From an uncultured Sterolibacteriaceae bacterium (lineage in GTDB: Bacteria > Pseudomonadota > Gammaproteobacteria > Burkholderiales > Rhodocyclaceae), in contig CALARK010000012.1 in assembly GCA_937888595.1 (NCBI GenBank), forward strand, positions 124,001 through 188,000: a DNA stretch of 64,000 bases. The letters run 5' to 3'. Below the pieces are notes generated by a model. It saw nothing but the letters and a program-made list of their open reading frames with translations. It did no database searches and was not told the origin of the DNA. How positions within the stretch are numbered: position 1 is the first letter of the stretch; each line of letters starts with the position of its first letter. This document shows, piece after piece, positions 1 through 8,838 of this stretch. Position numbers and translations under genes: made by a program.

Positions 1-256
1 CGGCGGGCTCACCTATGCCTGCGATCCGAATGCGAAGATCGGCAGCCGCATCCAGGACATGCGCCTGGGCGGCAAGCCGCTCGACGCGACGAAGAAGTAC
101 AAGGTCGCCGGCTGGGCCCCCGTGGCCGAGAACGCGCAAGGCGAGCCGATCTGGGAAGTCGTGGCACGCTGGCTGCGCGACAAGAAGACGATCACGCCGC
201 GGCAACTCAACACGCCGCGACTGATCGGCGTCGCGGGCAATCCCGGACTGGCCTGA
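1..256 (+). CDS. soxB: Thiosulfohydrolase SoxB, C-terminal fragment
   Basis: The reading frame is open from the window edge (frame beginning at base 2) and ends in TGA at 254-256, so only about the last 84 residues are present. They read GGLTYACDP...IGSRIQDMRLGGKPL followed by YKVAGWAPVAE and a final NTPRLIGVAGNPGLA, which I recognise as the C-terminus of SoxB. SoxB is the periplasmic dimanganese enzyme that hydrolyses sulfate from the sulfane adduct carried on SoxYZ during thiosulfate oxidation. The metal-binding N-terminal domain lies outside the window. The next gene starts 5 bases downstream and is a Sox-associated hydrolase, which supports a sox operon. The identification rests on recall of the family tail, not on catalytic residues. 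Confidence 0.85.
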   Translation, partial: GGLTYACDPNAKIGSRIQDMRLGGKPLDATKKYKVAGWAPVAENAQGEPIWEVVARWLRDKKTITPRQLNTPRLIGVAGNPGLA

Positions 257-261
257 GCATC

Positions 262-1206
262 ATGGTCGCGCGCTTTCTGCTCCTGATGCTCGGCGGGTGC
301 TTGGCAGCTGCCGGTTTCGTCGCCAAGGCCGCCGAGGTTCGCGACCACGCTGCCGAGCAGGTCGCCCCGCGCACCTGGGTGATCCACGGCCCGCTCGGCG
401 ACCCGTCGGTGGCGAACCAGGGCTTCATGAACAATCCTGCGTTCGTCGTCACCGGCGCCGGCGTCGTGGTGATCGATCCGGGCTCCAGCGTCCACGCCGG
501 CCGCATGGTGCTGCGCCAGATCCGCAAGATCACCGACAAGCCCGTCACGCACGTGCTCAATACCCACGTGCATGGCGACCACTGGCTCGGCAACCATGCG
601 TTCCACGATGTATTTCCGGATGCGCAGTTCATGGCCCATCCGCGCATGATCGAGGGCGCGCACGGCGGCCAGGCGAAGCGCTGGCTCGACCTCATCGACC
701 AGCTGACCGAGGGCTTCACGCGCGGCACACGCCCGGTGATTCCAGCGGTGCCGGTCGTCGAGGACCAGCGCTTTGTCGCCGGCGGCATCACCTTCCGCAT
801 CCTTGCGCCCCCCAAGGCGCATTCCGGCACCGACATCATGATCCATGTCGTCGAAGAGGACGTGCTGTTCCTCGGCGACAACGTCATGAACGGCCGCCTC
901 GGCGGCATGGGCGACGGCACCTTCCGCGGCAACATCGCCGCCTGCGAGCGCGCGCTCGCCGTACCGGCGCAGGTCTTCGTTCCCGGCCACGGCCGCACCG
1001 CCGGCAAGGAGATCGTGGCGGCCTATCGCGACTACATGTCCATCCTCTTCGACACCGCGCGCGCCGAATACGACCAGGGCAAGCAGGATTACGAAATGAA
1101 GGACACCATCCGCGCAAAAATGGGCCGCTACACCGGCTGGGAAGGCTTCGACCTCAACTTCGGCCGACACATCAGCGTCGCTGTGCTGGAGATCGAAGCG
1201 ATGTAG
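262..1206 (+). CDS. soxH: SoxH-like exported metallo-beta-lactamase-fold hydrolase
   Basis: A 314-residue protein with an N-terminal hydrophobic signal (residues 1-23, ending FVAKAA) and a metallo-beta-lactamase fold. The zinc motif HVHGDH is at 102-107, with LFLGDN and a FVPGHGRT segment further on, as expected for the second metal shell. Proteins of this type, SoxH or quinoprotein-relay hydrolases, are often encoded beside soxB. Their substrate is not settled, though a role with thiol or persulfide conjugates is plausible. It follows soxB by 5 bases and is probably co-transcribed with it. The ATG at 262 was chosen because it gives a clean signal peptide directly after the soxB stop. The symbol is by similarity and position only. 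Confidence 0.7.
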   Translation: MVARFLLLMLGGCLAAAGFVAKAAEVRDHAAEQVAPRTWVIHGPLGDPSVANQGFMNNPAFVVTGAGVVVIDPGSSVHAGRMVLRQIRKITDKPVTHVLNTHVHGDHWLGNHAFHDVFPDAQFMAHPRMIEGAHGGQAKRWLDLIDQLTEGFTRGTRPVIPAVPVVEDQRFVAGGITFRILAPPKAHSGTDIMIHVVEEDVLFLGDNVMNGRLGGMGDGTFRGNIAACERALAVPAQVFVPGHGRTAGKEIVAAYRDYMSILFDTARAEYDQGKQDYEMKDTIRAKMGRYTGWEGFDLNFGRHISVAVLEIEAM

Positions 1207-1214
1207 ACTCGGGT

Positions 1215-1238
1215 GCCGTCCCATCCGCGACGACTTTT
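1215..1238 (-). repeat. R1 repeat copy, degenerate
   Basis: Four mismatches in 24 to the reverse form of R1 (GCCGTCCCGC...CGCCGACTTT); a half copy (ACCGACTTTT) follows at 1241-1250. Between two hydrolase genes. Confidence 0.6.
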
Positions 1239-1256
1239 GCACCGACTTTTTCAATC

Positions 1257-2204
1257 ATGGAATTTAAGCTCCTCGACTACCGCAACGGCATCCATGCCTT
1301 CGATGCCGGCTACGTCCGCCACCAGCTCGCCGCCGTCCACCTGATCGTCGATGACGGCCGCGCCGCCTTCGTCGACAACGGCAGCAATGCCAGCCTGCCG
1401 CGTGCCCGGCGCGCGCTCACGGAACTCGGTCTCGGGCCGGAGGCCGTCGACTACGTCATCGTCACGCACATCCACCTCGACCACGCCGGCGGCTCGGGCG
1501 CCTACATGCAGGCCTTCCCCAACGCGAAGTTCATCGTCCATCCGCGCGGCGCGCGCCACATGATCGACCCGGCCAAGCTGATGGCTGCGACCGAGCAGGT
1601 CTATGGCAAGGAAAACGCACAGCGCCTCTACGGCACGTTGCTGCCGGTGCCGGCCGACCGCGTGATCGAGACGCATGACGGCATGGTGCTCAAGCTCGGT
1701 CAACGCGAACTCGTCCTCTACGACTGCCCCGGCCACGCCAAGCACCACGTCTTCATCCACGACCGCGCCGCCAACGGCATCTTCACCGGCGACACCTTCG
1801 GCATCGGCTACCGCGAGTTCGATACGGACGGTCGCCATTTCGTCTTTCCGGCCCCCACCCCTTCGCAGTTCGACCCGGTCGACTGGCGCGACAGCGTCGA
1901 GCGCATGATCGCCCTCGACCCGGAAGCGGTCTACCTCACGCACTTCAGCCGCCTGACGCCGCCGCGCGAACTCGCTGCCCAGCTGCTGCACCGCCTCGAC
2001 GAATGCGTGCGGCTGACCAAGGAAGCCATGCGCGAGGCGGGCGACGGCGACGCCCAGCCCCTGCTCATGCAGAAGCTCGGCGACTACATCGTCAGCGAAG
2101 TGCGCGCCCACGGCAGCCCGATGCCGGAAACCGAGATCCGCAAGCTCTGGGCGATGGACATCGACCTCGACGCGCAGGGTTTGCTGATCTGGGCCAAAGC
2201 TTAG
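1257..2204 (+). CDS. MBL-fold metallo-hydrolase (cytoplasmic)
   Basis: A 315-residue protein with no signal peptide. It carries the zinc motif HIHLDHAGG at 71-78, a CPGHAKHH segment and FTGDTFGIGYREF, all typical of the metallo-beta-lactamase superfamily (glyoxalase II and related hydrolases). The reading frame is open well upstream, but the ATG at 1257 starts the conserved fold and follows a 50-base spacer holding a degenerate R1 repeat. The substrate cannot be told from sequence. Its place behind soxB and the SoxH-like gene suggests a sulfur-related thioester or persulfide hydrolase, but this is inference. It ends 133 bases before dnaE and is the last gene of this group. Confidence 0.75.
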   Translation: MEFKLLDYRNGIHAFDAGYVRHQLAAVHLIVDDGRAAFVDNGSNASLPRARRALTELGLGPEAVDYVIVTHIHLDHAGGSGAYMQAFPNAKFIVHPRGARHMIDPAKLMAATEQVYGKENAQRLYGTLLPVPADRVIETHDGMVLKLGQRELVLYDCPGHAKHHVFIHDRAANGIFTGDTFGIGYREFDTDGRHFVFPAPTPSQFDPVDWRDSVERMIALDPEAVYLTHFSRLTPPRELAAQLLHRLDECVRLTKEAMREAGDGDAQPLLMQKLGDYIVSEVRAHGSPMPETEIRKLWAMDIDLDAQGLLIWAKA

Positions 2205-2222
2205 CCCGACCCCGGCACGACC

Positions 2223-2257
2223 TCCCCCAGCCCCTCCTTCACAGGAGGGAAGACGGG
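2223..2257. repeat. R3 repeat, copy a
   Basis: A stretch beginning TCCCCCAGCCCCT and ending AGACGGG, with an internal CTCCT/AGGAG inverted repeat. A related block is at 51039-51070. Both lie 30-35 bases before an R1 copy in an intergenic gap. Confidence 0.45.
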
Positions 2258-2289
2258 TGGCTCGCTCTGCTCGAAATAATGGATGAAGC

Positions 2290-2313
2290 GCCGTCCCGCC
2301 GGCACCGACTTTT
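2290..2313 (-). repeat. R1 repeat copy upstream of dnaE
   Basis: One mismatch to R1 in reverse orientation, directly followed by more T residues and, 10 bases on, the TAAAAT box of dnaE. Confidence 0.9.
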
Positions 2314-2322
2314 TTCGGGCGG

Positions 2323-2328
2323 TAAAAT
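2323..2328 (+). promoter_or_regulatory. TAAAAT box 9 bases before dnaE
   Basis: A -10-like hexamer so close to the dnaE start that the mRNA leader would be about three bases or none. No ribosome-binding site is present (CGACCATCC precedes the ATG). Confidence 0.35.
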
Positions 2329-2337
2329 CGACCATCC

Positions 2338-5300
2338 ATGAGCACGCCCCGCTTCGTCCATCTCCGCCTCCACAGCGAATACTCGATCACCGATGGCCTG
2401 ACGCGCCTCGATGACGCCGTGAACCGCGCAGCGGCGGACCAGATGCCGGCGCTGGCACTGACCGACCTCGCCAATTTGTTCGGCATGGTCAAGTTCTACA
2501 CGGCGGCACGCGGTGCCGGCATCAAGCCCATCATCGGCTGCGATGTATGGATTGCCGAAGAGACCGGCGCGGCGCCCGACCCGACCCGCGAGATGTGTTC
2601 GCGCCTGCTGCTGCTGGCGAAGAACCGCGCAGGCTACCTGCGCCTGTGCGAACTGCTCTCCTCGGCCTACCTGCGGCCGCGCCGCCATGGCCGCGCCGAG
2701 ATCGCGCGCAGCGCCTTCGATGGCGACAACAGCGGGCTGATCGCCATGTCGGGTGGGCTGTCCGGCGAGATCGGGCAGTGGCTTGTCGCCGACAAGGCCG
2801 ACAAGGCCGCCGCCGCCGCCCGCCACTGGGCGGACCGTTTCCCCGGCAGTTTCTACCTCGAGGTGCAGCGGCCGAACGGACGCGCCGACACGCCAGCGCA
2901 GGAGCGCCTGATCGCCGCGACGCTGCAGCTCGGTGCCGAACTGGACCTGCCGACCGTCGCGACGCACCCGGTGCAGTTCCTCGATCCCGGCGACTTCCGC
3001 GCCCACGAGGCGCGCGTCTGCATCGCCGAGGGCTACGTGATGGGCGACAAGCGCCGTCCGCAGAATTTCAGCGAGGCGCAGTACTTCCGCACGCAGGACG
3101 AAATGGCGAACCTCTTCGCCGACCTGCCCGAAGCCCTCGCCAACAGCGTCGAGATCGCGCAGCGCTGCAACCTCTCGGTGCCGCTCGGCAAGAGCTTCCT
3201 GCCCGAATTCCCGACGCCCGGCGGCGAATCGATCGAGGATTACCTCGCCCAGGCGGCGCGCGCCGGACTGGAGAAGCGCCTCGCCCACCTCTACCCCGAT
3301 GCGGCCGAACGCGAAAGTCGGCGCCCGCCGTACGGCGAGCGGCTCGAATTCGAGATCCGGACCATCGTGCAGATGGGCTTCCCCGGCTACTTCCTGATCG
3401 TCGCGGACTTCATCAACTGGGGCAAGAGCAACGGCGTGCCGGTCGGCCCCGGCCGCGGCTCGGGCGCCGGCTCGCTGGTCGCCTACAGCCTCGGCATCAC
3501 CGACCTCGACCCACTGCGCTACGAGCTGCTGTTCGAGCGTTTCCTGAACCCCGAGCGCGTATCGATGCCCGACTTCGACATCGACTTCTGCCAGGAGGGG
3601 CGCGACCGCGTCATCGACTACGTGCGCCAGCGCTACGGCCAGCACGCCGTGTCGCAGATCGCCACCTTCGGCACGATGGCCGCCAAGGCCGTGATCCGCG
3701 ACGTCGGCCGCGTGCTCGACCTCGGCTTCAACTTCGTCGACCAGTTCGCCAAGCTGATCCCCAACGAGCTGGGCATCACGCTCAAGGACGCACGCGAGAA
3801 GGAGCCGCAGATCAACGAGCGCCTGCAGCAGGAGGAGGAACTCGCCGAGCTGTGGACCCTGGCCGAGAAGCTCGAAGGCATGACGCGCAACGTCGGCATG
3901 CACGCTGGCGGCGTGCTGATCGCGCCAGGCAAGCTGACCGATTTCTGCCCGCTGTATTCGGCCGACGGCGGCGCCACGGTCAGCCAGTTCGACAAGGACG
4001 ACGTGGAGAAGGCGGGCCTCGTCAAGTTCGACTTCCTCGGCCTGCGCACGCTGACCATCCTGGCCGAAGCGGTGCAATTCGTGAAAGACGTCGAAGGCAT
4101 TGACGTAAGCCTCGAAGACCTGCCGCTCGACGACAAGCCGACCTACGAAAAGGTGTTCAAGAACGCCAACACCACGGCGGTGTTCCAGTTCGAATCGCGC
4201 GGCATGAAGGACACGCTGGTGCAGGCGCGGCCCGACTGCCTCGAAGACCTGATCGCCCTGAACGCGCTCTACCGCCCCGGCCCGATGGACTTCATCCCGA
4301 ACTTCATCAACCGCAAGCACGGGCGCGAGAAGGTCGTGCTGCCGCATCCCTCGCTGGAAAAGGTGCTCGACAACACCTACGGCATCATGGTGTACCAGGA
4401 GCAGGTGATGCAGACCGCCCAGGTCATCGCCAACTACTCGCTCGGCGGCGCTGACCTGCTACGCCGCGCGATGGGCAAGAAGAAGCCCGAGGAGATGGCG
4501 AAGCAGCGCGAGATCTTCGTCGCGGGCGCGGCCGAAAATCAGATCGACGCCGGAAAGGCGAACGAGATCTTCGACACGATGGAGAAGTTCGCCGGCTACG
4601 GCTTCAACAAGTCGCACGCCGCCGCCTATTCGCTGGTCGCCTATCACACGGCCTGGCTCAAGTGCCACCACCCGGCGGCCTTCATGGCGGCGACAATGTC
4701 GTCGGAAATGGCCGACACCGACAAGCTGCAGTTTTTCTTCGCCGACGCGCAGGCCAACGGCATCACCTTCCTGCCGCCCGACATCAACACCGGGCTGGTG
4801 CGCTTCACGCCGGTGGATGGCCAGACCATCCGCTACGGCCTCGGCGCCATCAAGGGCACGGGCGAATCGGCGTTGTCCGTCATCATCGCCGCACGCCAGA
4901 CAGCACCGTTCGCCGACCTGTTCGACTTCTGCCGCCGCATCGACCGGCGCGTCGTCAACCGCCGCGTCATCGAGGCGCTGATCCGCGCCGGCGCCTTCGA
5001 CACCATCGACGACGACCGCGCCAAGCTGCTCGCCTCCGCCGGCCGGGCGCTCGAGGCCGCCGAGCAGGCCGAGCGCAATGCCCACCAGGGCGGGCTGTTC
5101 GACACCCCCGGCGACGACGCGCCGCCCGACATCCACTACGTCGCCGTGCCGCGCTGGACCGAGCGGGAACAGCTGCTCAACGAGAAGCAGGCGCTCGGCT
5201 TCTTCCTCTCCGGCCACCCTTTCAACGCCTATGCGGCCGAAATATCGGCGTTCGCAAGACGGCGTCTCGCCGACATCGAGCCGCAGCGCGAGCCGGTGCT

Positions 5301-5811
5301 GCTCGCCGGCGTGGTGCTCGGCGTTCGCACGCAGATGTCGCGGCGCGGCAAGATGGCCATCGTCATGCTCGACGATGCCTCCGCGCAGGTCGAGGTCACC
5401 GTGTTCAACGAGCTGTGGGACGCAGAGCGCAACAAGATCAGGGAAGACGAACTGCTGGTGATCGAAGGCAAGGTGCAGCGCGACGACTACAGCGGCGGCC
5501 TGCGCGTCTCCGCCGAAAAGCTGATGACGTTGGCCGAGGCGCGCGGCCGCTACGCGCGCGTGCTCAAGCTGGCCATGAACGGCAGTTCCACTCCCGAGAC
5601 CGCCGGCCGCCTGCGCAGCCTGCTGTCCCCTTATCGCTGCGCCGAACACGCCGCCGACGGCACCTGCCCGGTCCGCATCCGCTACCGCAACGCCGAGGCG
5701 GAAACCGAGCTCTCCCTGCCGGAAAGCTGGCGCGTCAGGCTGGACGACGCCCTCCTCCTCCAGTTGCAGGACTGGTTGTCTCCCGATAACGTGCGCGTGA
5801 TCTACGGATAA
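2338..5811 (+). CDS. dnaE: DNA polymerase III subunit alpha
   Basis: The 1157-residue catalytic subunit of the replicative polymerase, close to the E. coli length (1160). The N-terminal PHP domain begins FVHLRLHSEYSITDGL. The polymerase domain carries MPDFDIDF at 410-417, whose aspartates bind catalytic magnesium. The beta-clamp/OB region follows near the C-terminus (a segment reading EVTVFNELWD). The ATG at 2338 has no clear ribosome-binding site and lies 9 bases after a TAAAAT box, so the transcript may have almost no leader. An R1-like repeat (3 mismatches in 23) lies in frame at 3314-3336 and encodes ESRRPPYG just before the conserved QMGFPGYFLIV block, a spot that seems to tolerate variation. 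Confidence 0.97.
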   Translation: MSTPRFVHLRLHSEYSITDGLTRLDDAVNRAAADQMPALALTDLANLFGMVKFYTAARGAGIKPIIGCDVWIAEETGAAPDPTREMCSRLLLLAKNRAGYLRLCELLSSAYLRPRRHGRAEIARSAFDGDNSGLIAMSGGLSGEIGQWLVADKADKAAAAARHWADRFPGSFYLEVQRPNGRADTPAQERLIAATLQLGAELDLPTVATHPVQFLDPGDFRAHEARVCIAEGYVMGDKRRPQNFSEAQYFRTQDEMANLFADLPEALANSVEIAQRCNLSVPLGKSFLPEFPTPGGESIEDYLAQAARAGLEKRLAHLYPDAAERESRRPPYGERLEFEIRTIVQMGFPGYFLIVADFINWGKSNGVPVGPGRGSGAGSLVAYSLGITDLDPLRYELLFERFLNPERVSMPDFDIDFCQEGRDRVIDYVRQRYGQHAVSQIATFGTMAAKAVIRDVGRVLDLGFNFVDQFAKLIPNELGITLKDAREKEPQINERLQQEEELAELWTLAEKLEGMTRNVGMHAGGVLIAPGKLTDFCPLYSADGGATVSQFDKDDVEKAGLVKFDFLGLRTLTILAEAVQFVKDVEGIDVSLEDLPLDDKPTYEKVFKNANTTAVFQFESRGMKDTLVQARPDCLEDLIALNALYRPGPMDFIPNFINRKHGREKVVLPHPSLEKVLDNTYGIMVYQEQVMQTAQVIANYSLGGADLLRRAMGKKKPEEMAKQREIFVAGAAENQIDAGKANEIFDTMEKFAGYGFNKSHAAAYSLVAYHTAWLKCHHPAAFMAATMSSEMADTDKLQFFFADAQANGITFLPPDINTGLVRFTPVDGQTIRYGLGAIKGTGESALSVIIAARQTAPFADLFDFCRRIDRRVVNRRVIEALIRAGAFDTIDDDRAKLLASAGRALEAAEQAERNAHQGGLFDTPGDDAPPDIHYVAVPRWTEREQLLNEKQALGFFLSGHPFNAYAAEISAFARRRLADIEPQREPVLLAGVVLGVRTQMSRRGKMAIVMLDDASAQVEVTVFNELWDAERNKIREDELLVIEGKVQRDDYSGGLRVSAEKLMTLAEARGRYARVLKLAMNGSSTPETAGRLRSLLSPYRCAEHAADGTCPVRIRYRNAEAETELSLPESWRVRLDDALLLQLQDWLSPDNVRVIYG
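3314..3336 (+). repeat. R1-like copy inside dnaE
   Basis: Three mismatches in 23. Read in frame as (E)SRRPPYG before the QMGFPGYF block of the polymerase. Confidence 0.55.
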
Positions 5812-5828
5812 CGTTCCGGAGAGGCCGC

Positions 5829-7526
5829 ATGCCCACCCGCCGCACCTTCCTGCAGACCTTGGCCCTGGCGCCCTGCCTGATGCCAGGCCGACCGCTGTGG
5901 GCGGCCGGGGAAAGCGGGCAGACCGCACTGGTGATCGGCAATGCCGCCTACGGACAGGCCGGGCTGGTCAATCCCGCGAACGATGCGAAAGCCATGCAGG
6001 GCCTGCTCGGCCAGGCCGGATTCTCCGTCGACCTGCAGATCGATGCCCGCCGCGACGCGATGATCGCGGCGATCGAACGCTTCGGCCGGCGCGTGCAGGC
6101 GTCGGACACCCGCACGGCCGTCTTCTACTATGCCGGCCATGGGGCCCAGCTCGACTGGCGCAACTACCTGCTGCCGGTGGATGTCTCGGTCCGCTCGGCC
6201 GAGACGCTCAAGGCCGGCTGCATCGACCTCGCCGTGCTGCTCGACCAATTGACACGGGCGCAAAGGCAGGCGGAGGGAAAGACCTTCGTGGTCATCCTCG
6301 ATGCCTGCCGCGACAACCCCTTCGGCAGCGCCTTCCGGACCCCGAACAAGGGCCTGAGCCAGTTCGACGCACCGGTCGGCAGCCTGCTCGCCTACGCGAC
6401 CGCCCCCGGCAGCGTCGCCTCGGACGGCGAAGGGCAGAACGGCCTCTACACCCAGCACCTCGTGACCGAGCTGTCCCGCCAGGACACGCGCATCGAGGAT
6501 GCGCTCAAGCGCGTGCGGCTCAACGTGCGGCTGGCCTCCGGCGGTGCGCAGATTCCCTGGGAGTCCACGTCGCTCGAAAGCGATGTGTTCATCTTCCCGC
6601 GGGCGGCCGGAAAACTGTCCGAAGAGGAACAGGAGCGCCAGATCGAGGAAGAAATCGCGCACTGGGGACGCGTGAAGTCTTCCCGGCGCATCGAGGACTG
6701 GGTCGAATACCTGCGCCGCTTCCCGAACGGGCGCTTCAGCGAGGTCGCCCAGGTCCGCCTGAACCGCCTGCTGGCGGCCATCGAACGTCGCGAAACGCGC
6801 GTCGCCAGCGTACCGGTCGCGGCCGCAGCGCCGGTGCCACCGGTTGCGCCGATTGCACCGCCGGCCGCGGTCGCAGAGGACGAAGCCATCGCAGCCGGCG
6901 AAGCCGCCATTCCCGCGGCCGCCCTCGCCGCAGTGACGAAGAACCCCTATTCCGCCGGCCGCTTCCCGCTCGGGCGCAAGTTCACGGTCGGCGACCGCGT
7001 GGTCATGCGCGAGAGCGACCTGCTGACCGGCGTCTCGGAGGGTGAAAAGCGCTTCAAGGTCACGCGCGTCGACGAGGACAACGACCGTGTCGAACTCAAC
7101 CAGGGCAAGCTGGTCGTCGACCTGATGGGCAATACCGTCGACTCGCCGCTCGCCAGCAGCAGCGTGCCACAACAGCTGTTCCCGGCCGAACTGCAGGTCG
7201 GCAAGCGCTGGACGGCCCTCTACAGCGTGACCTTCAAGAAAGGCCCGCTCGCCGGCAGGACCAACCGCGTGGAACTGGATGTCCGCATCCAGGCGCGGGA
7301 GACGGTCCGCGTGCCGGCAGGCGAATACCAGGCCTTCCGCATCGAGGCGACGGGCTGGTCGGAAGGCGAGCGCGGCTCGACGCAGATCGAATTCAGGCTC
7401 TGGGCCGTGCCGGGGATCAACTTTCCGGTCCGGTCGGAACGCATCAAGCGGCGCGGCAACCGGCTCGTCGAAACGAAGCTGACCGAACTCGCCGCGATCC
7501 GGCAGGCCGCATCGGGACTGGACTGA
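5829..7526 (+). CDS. Exported caspase-fold (C14) peptidase-like protein
   Basis: A 565-residue protein. The start follows a good GGAGAGG site 17 bases after dnaE. Residues 3-26 look like a twin-arginine signal (RRTFLQTLALAP, then LWAA). The caspase-like domain (about 31-260) has the catalytic pair, His104 in YYAGHGAQ and Cys160 in LDACRDNPF. A short helical, TPR- or Sel1-like stretch follows (about 280-320: HWGRVKSSRRIEDWVEYL), then an Ala/Pro/Val-rich linker (about 325-365) and a C-terminal beta-rich domain of unknown function. Bacterial caspase homologues with a secretion signal probably act in the periplasm. The processed substrate is unknown. No partner gene is adjacent, since dnaE is upstream and nikR lies convergent downstream. 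Confidence 0.8.
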   Translation: MPTRRTFLQTLALAPCLMPGRPLWAAGESGQTALVIGNAAYGQAGLVNPANDAKAMQGLLGQAGFSVDLQIDARRDAMIAAIERFGRRVQASDTRTAVFYYAGHGAQLDWRNYLLPVDVSVRSAETLKAGCIDLAVLLDQLTRAQRQAEGKTFVVILDACRDNPFGSAFRTPNKGLSQFDAPVGSLLAYATAPGSVASDGEGQNGLYTQHLVTELSRQDTRIEDALKRVRLNVRLASGGAQIPWESTSLESDVFIFPRAAGKLSEEEQERQIEEEIAHWGRVKSSRRIEDWVEYLRRFPNGRFSEVAQVRLNRLLAAIERRETRVASVPVAAAAPVPPVAPIAPPAAVAEDEAIAAGEAAIPAAALAAVTKNPYSAGRFPLGRKFTVGDRVVMRESDLLTGVSEGEKRFKVTRVDEDNDRVELNQGKLVVDLMGNTVDSPLASSSVPQQLFPAELQVGKRWTALYSVTFKKGPLAGRTNRVELDVRIQARETVRVPAGEYQAFRIEATGWSEGERGSTQIEFRLWAVPGINFPVRSERIKRRGNRLVETKLTELAAIRQAASGLD

Positions 7527-7553
7527 CCGCGCCGGGAGTATTCGCGCCGACCT

Positions 7554-8036
7554 TCAGGTCTTCGGCTTCATGTGCAGGTGTGTTTTCACTTTGCCGCGCG
7601 GCACATAGCCGTGCGAATGGTCATGGCCGGCATCGACCTCGACGCTGACCAGGTTCACCATGCCATGGCGCACGCCGCGCTCGGCCACCAGGGCATCGGC
7701 GAAGCTGCGCACGGCCGGCGTCGGGCCGCGCAGGATCACCGTTTCCAGGCAGTTCTCGTGATCGAGATGCGCGTGCATCGTCGCCACCGTCAGGTCGTGC
7801 TGACCATGCTGCAATGCCGTCAGGCGTTCGGCCAGATCGCGCTCGTGATGATTGAAGACGTAGGAGAGATTGGCGACGCAGTAACCCGTCGCCGCTTCGC
7901 CGCCGCGTTCGCGTTCCAGCAGCGAACGCACCAGATCGCGCACGGCCTCCGAGCGGTTCTGGTAGCCGCGCTGGGCGATCAGGCGGTCGAAATCCGCCGC
8001 CAACTGGTCATCCATCGAAATCGTAAAGCGCTCCAT
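7554..8036 (-). CDS. nikR: Nickel-responsive transcriptional regulator NikR
   Basis: A 160-residue ribbon-helix-helix repressor. The DNA-binding ribbon is MERFTISMDDQLAADFDRLI. The ACT-like C-terminal domain holds the nickel ligands, His77, His88, His90 and Cys96, in the segment TMHAHLDHENCLE. A longer reading frame begins at 8066, but the Met at 8036 matches the family start and gives the usual length. The gene is divergent from the nickel transport cassette that begins at 8149, so it almost certainly represses that cassette when nickel is plentiful. The 112 bases between them should hold the operator. It converges with the caspase-like gene. Confidence 0.93.
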   Translation of the reverse strand: MERFTISMDDQLAADFDRLIAQRGYQNRSEAVRDLVRSLLERERGGEAATGYCVANLSYVFNHHERDLAERLTALQHGQHDLTVATMHAHLDHENCLETVILRGPTPAVRSFADALVAERGVRHGMVNLVSVEVDAGHDHSHGYVPRGKVKTHLHMKPKT

Positions 8037-8084
8037 GACCACCCCTTCATTGCAGTTTCGCAACACTTTAGCAACCTGGTGCGT

Positions 8085-8112
8085 GTATGATGATTTTAAA
8101 TAAGTTCACATC
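8085..8112. promoter_or_regulatory. Candidate NikR operator between nikR and nikK
   Basis: The divergent spacer contains GTATGA at 8085-8090, the left half of the classic NikR site (GTATGA-N16-TCATAC). Sixteen bases later the sequence is CACATC, which matches the right half poorly. The region between is AT-rich (TTTTAAATAA), consistent with promoters. The position is right, but the half-site match is imperfect. Confidence 0.35.
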
Positions 8113-8148
8113 AAACACTCAGAACAACACGCTCAGAAGGACATCCTC

Positions 8149-8838
8149 ATGCGCCTGCTGCCTCTGTTTGCCATCTTGCTCACTTGCACTGCCCAGGCCC
8201 ACGACCTTTGGCTGGCAAAGGACGGCAAGCACTTGACGCTCTATCAGGGCCACCGTCACAGCGGCCATGCCGGGGCGGAAACCATGGCCTACGGCAGCAA
8301 CTTCGTCACCGCCAACCGCTGCGTCGACGAACGCGGCGCGGCGCGCCCGCTCGCCGTGGTCGGTACCTCGCCCTGGACGGCAAGCGGCGACTGCGCCGCC
8401 TTGCGCCTCGACATTTCTTCCGGCTACTGGAGCAAGACCCCCTGGGAGACGAAAAATGCGCCGAAGAACGAAACCCCCGGCGCCATCAAGAGTTGGCTGT
8501 CCAAAGAGAATCTCAAGCGCCTTGAACGCTGGAGTCCGGCCTTCGTCCAGCCGCTGGGCCACGGGCTGGAAATTCTCCCCGCCAGCGATCCCTTCGCACT
8601 CAAGCCGGGTGACAAACTCGTCGTCGTCGTCGTCAAGGACGGCAAGCCGGTGACCGGCGCCCCGGTGGCCTACCATGGCGATCCGCGCGGCGAGACCGAT
8701 CCCGACGGCCGCATCGCCATCCGCCTGCGCCATGGCGGCCTGCAACTGATCGCCACCAGCCTCGAACTGCCGCTCAAGGACGGCAAGGCGGACGTGGAGA
8801 TTCTCGCCAGCACCCTGCAGTTCGAGATCAGGCCATGA
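8149..8838 (+). CDS. nikK: Periplasmic nickel-uptake accessory protein, NikK-like (DUF4198)
   Basis: A 229-residue exported protein. The signal peptide is residues 1-17 (ending CTAQA) and the mature protein would start HDLWLAKDGKHLTLYQGH, the typical beginning of DUF4198 proteins. The C-terminal half reads as a carboxypeptidase-regulatory-like beta domain (KPVTGAPVAYHGDP, ETDPDGRIAIRL). In ECF nickel transporters of proteobacteria such a protein (NikK) is thought to deliver Ni2+ in the periplasm. It is the first gene of the cassette opposite nikR and overlaps the next gene by 4 bases, so it is surely in the operon. The symbol is by context. Confidence 0.75.
   Translation: MRLLPLFAILLTCTAQAHDLWLAKDGKHLTLYQGHRHSGHAGAETMAYGSNFVTANRCVDERGAARPLAVVGTSPWTASGDCAALRLDISSGYWSKTPWETKNAPKNETPGAIKSWLSKENLKRLERWSPAFVQPLGHGLEILPASDPFALKPGDKLVVVVVKDGKPVTGAPVAYHGDPRGETDPDGRIAIRLRHGGLQLIATSLELPLKDGKADVEILASTLQFEIRP

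Noticed and set aside
2239..4347. Open frame of 702 codons opposite dnaE
   Set aside because: A shadow of dnaE codon bias; no start signals and no domain.
8067..8148. TTGC...GCAA inverted repeat in the nikR-nikK spacer as the NikR operator
   Set aside because: The arms are only four bases long and do not resemble the known NikR half-site; the GTATGA element is the better, though still weak, candidate.
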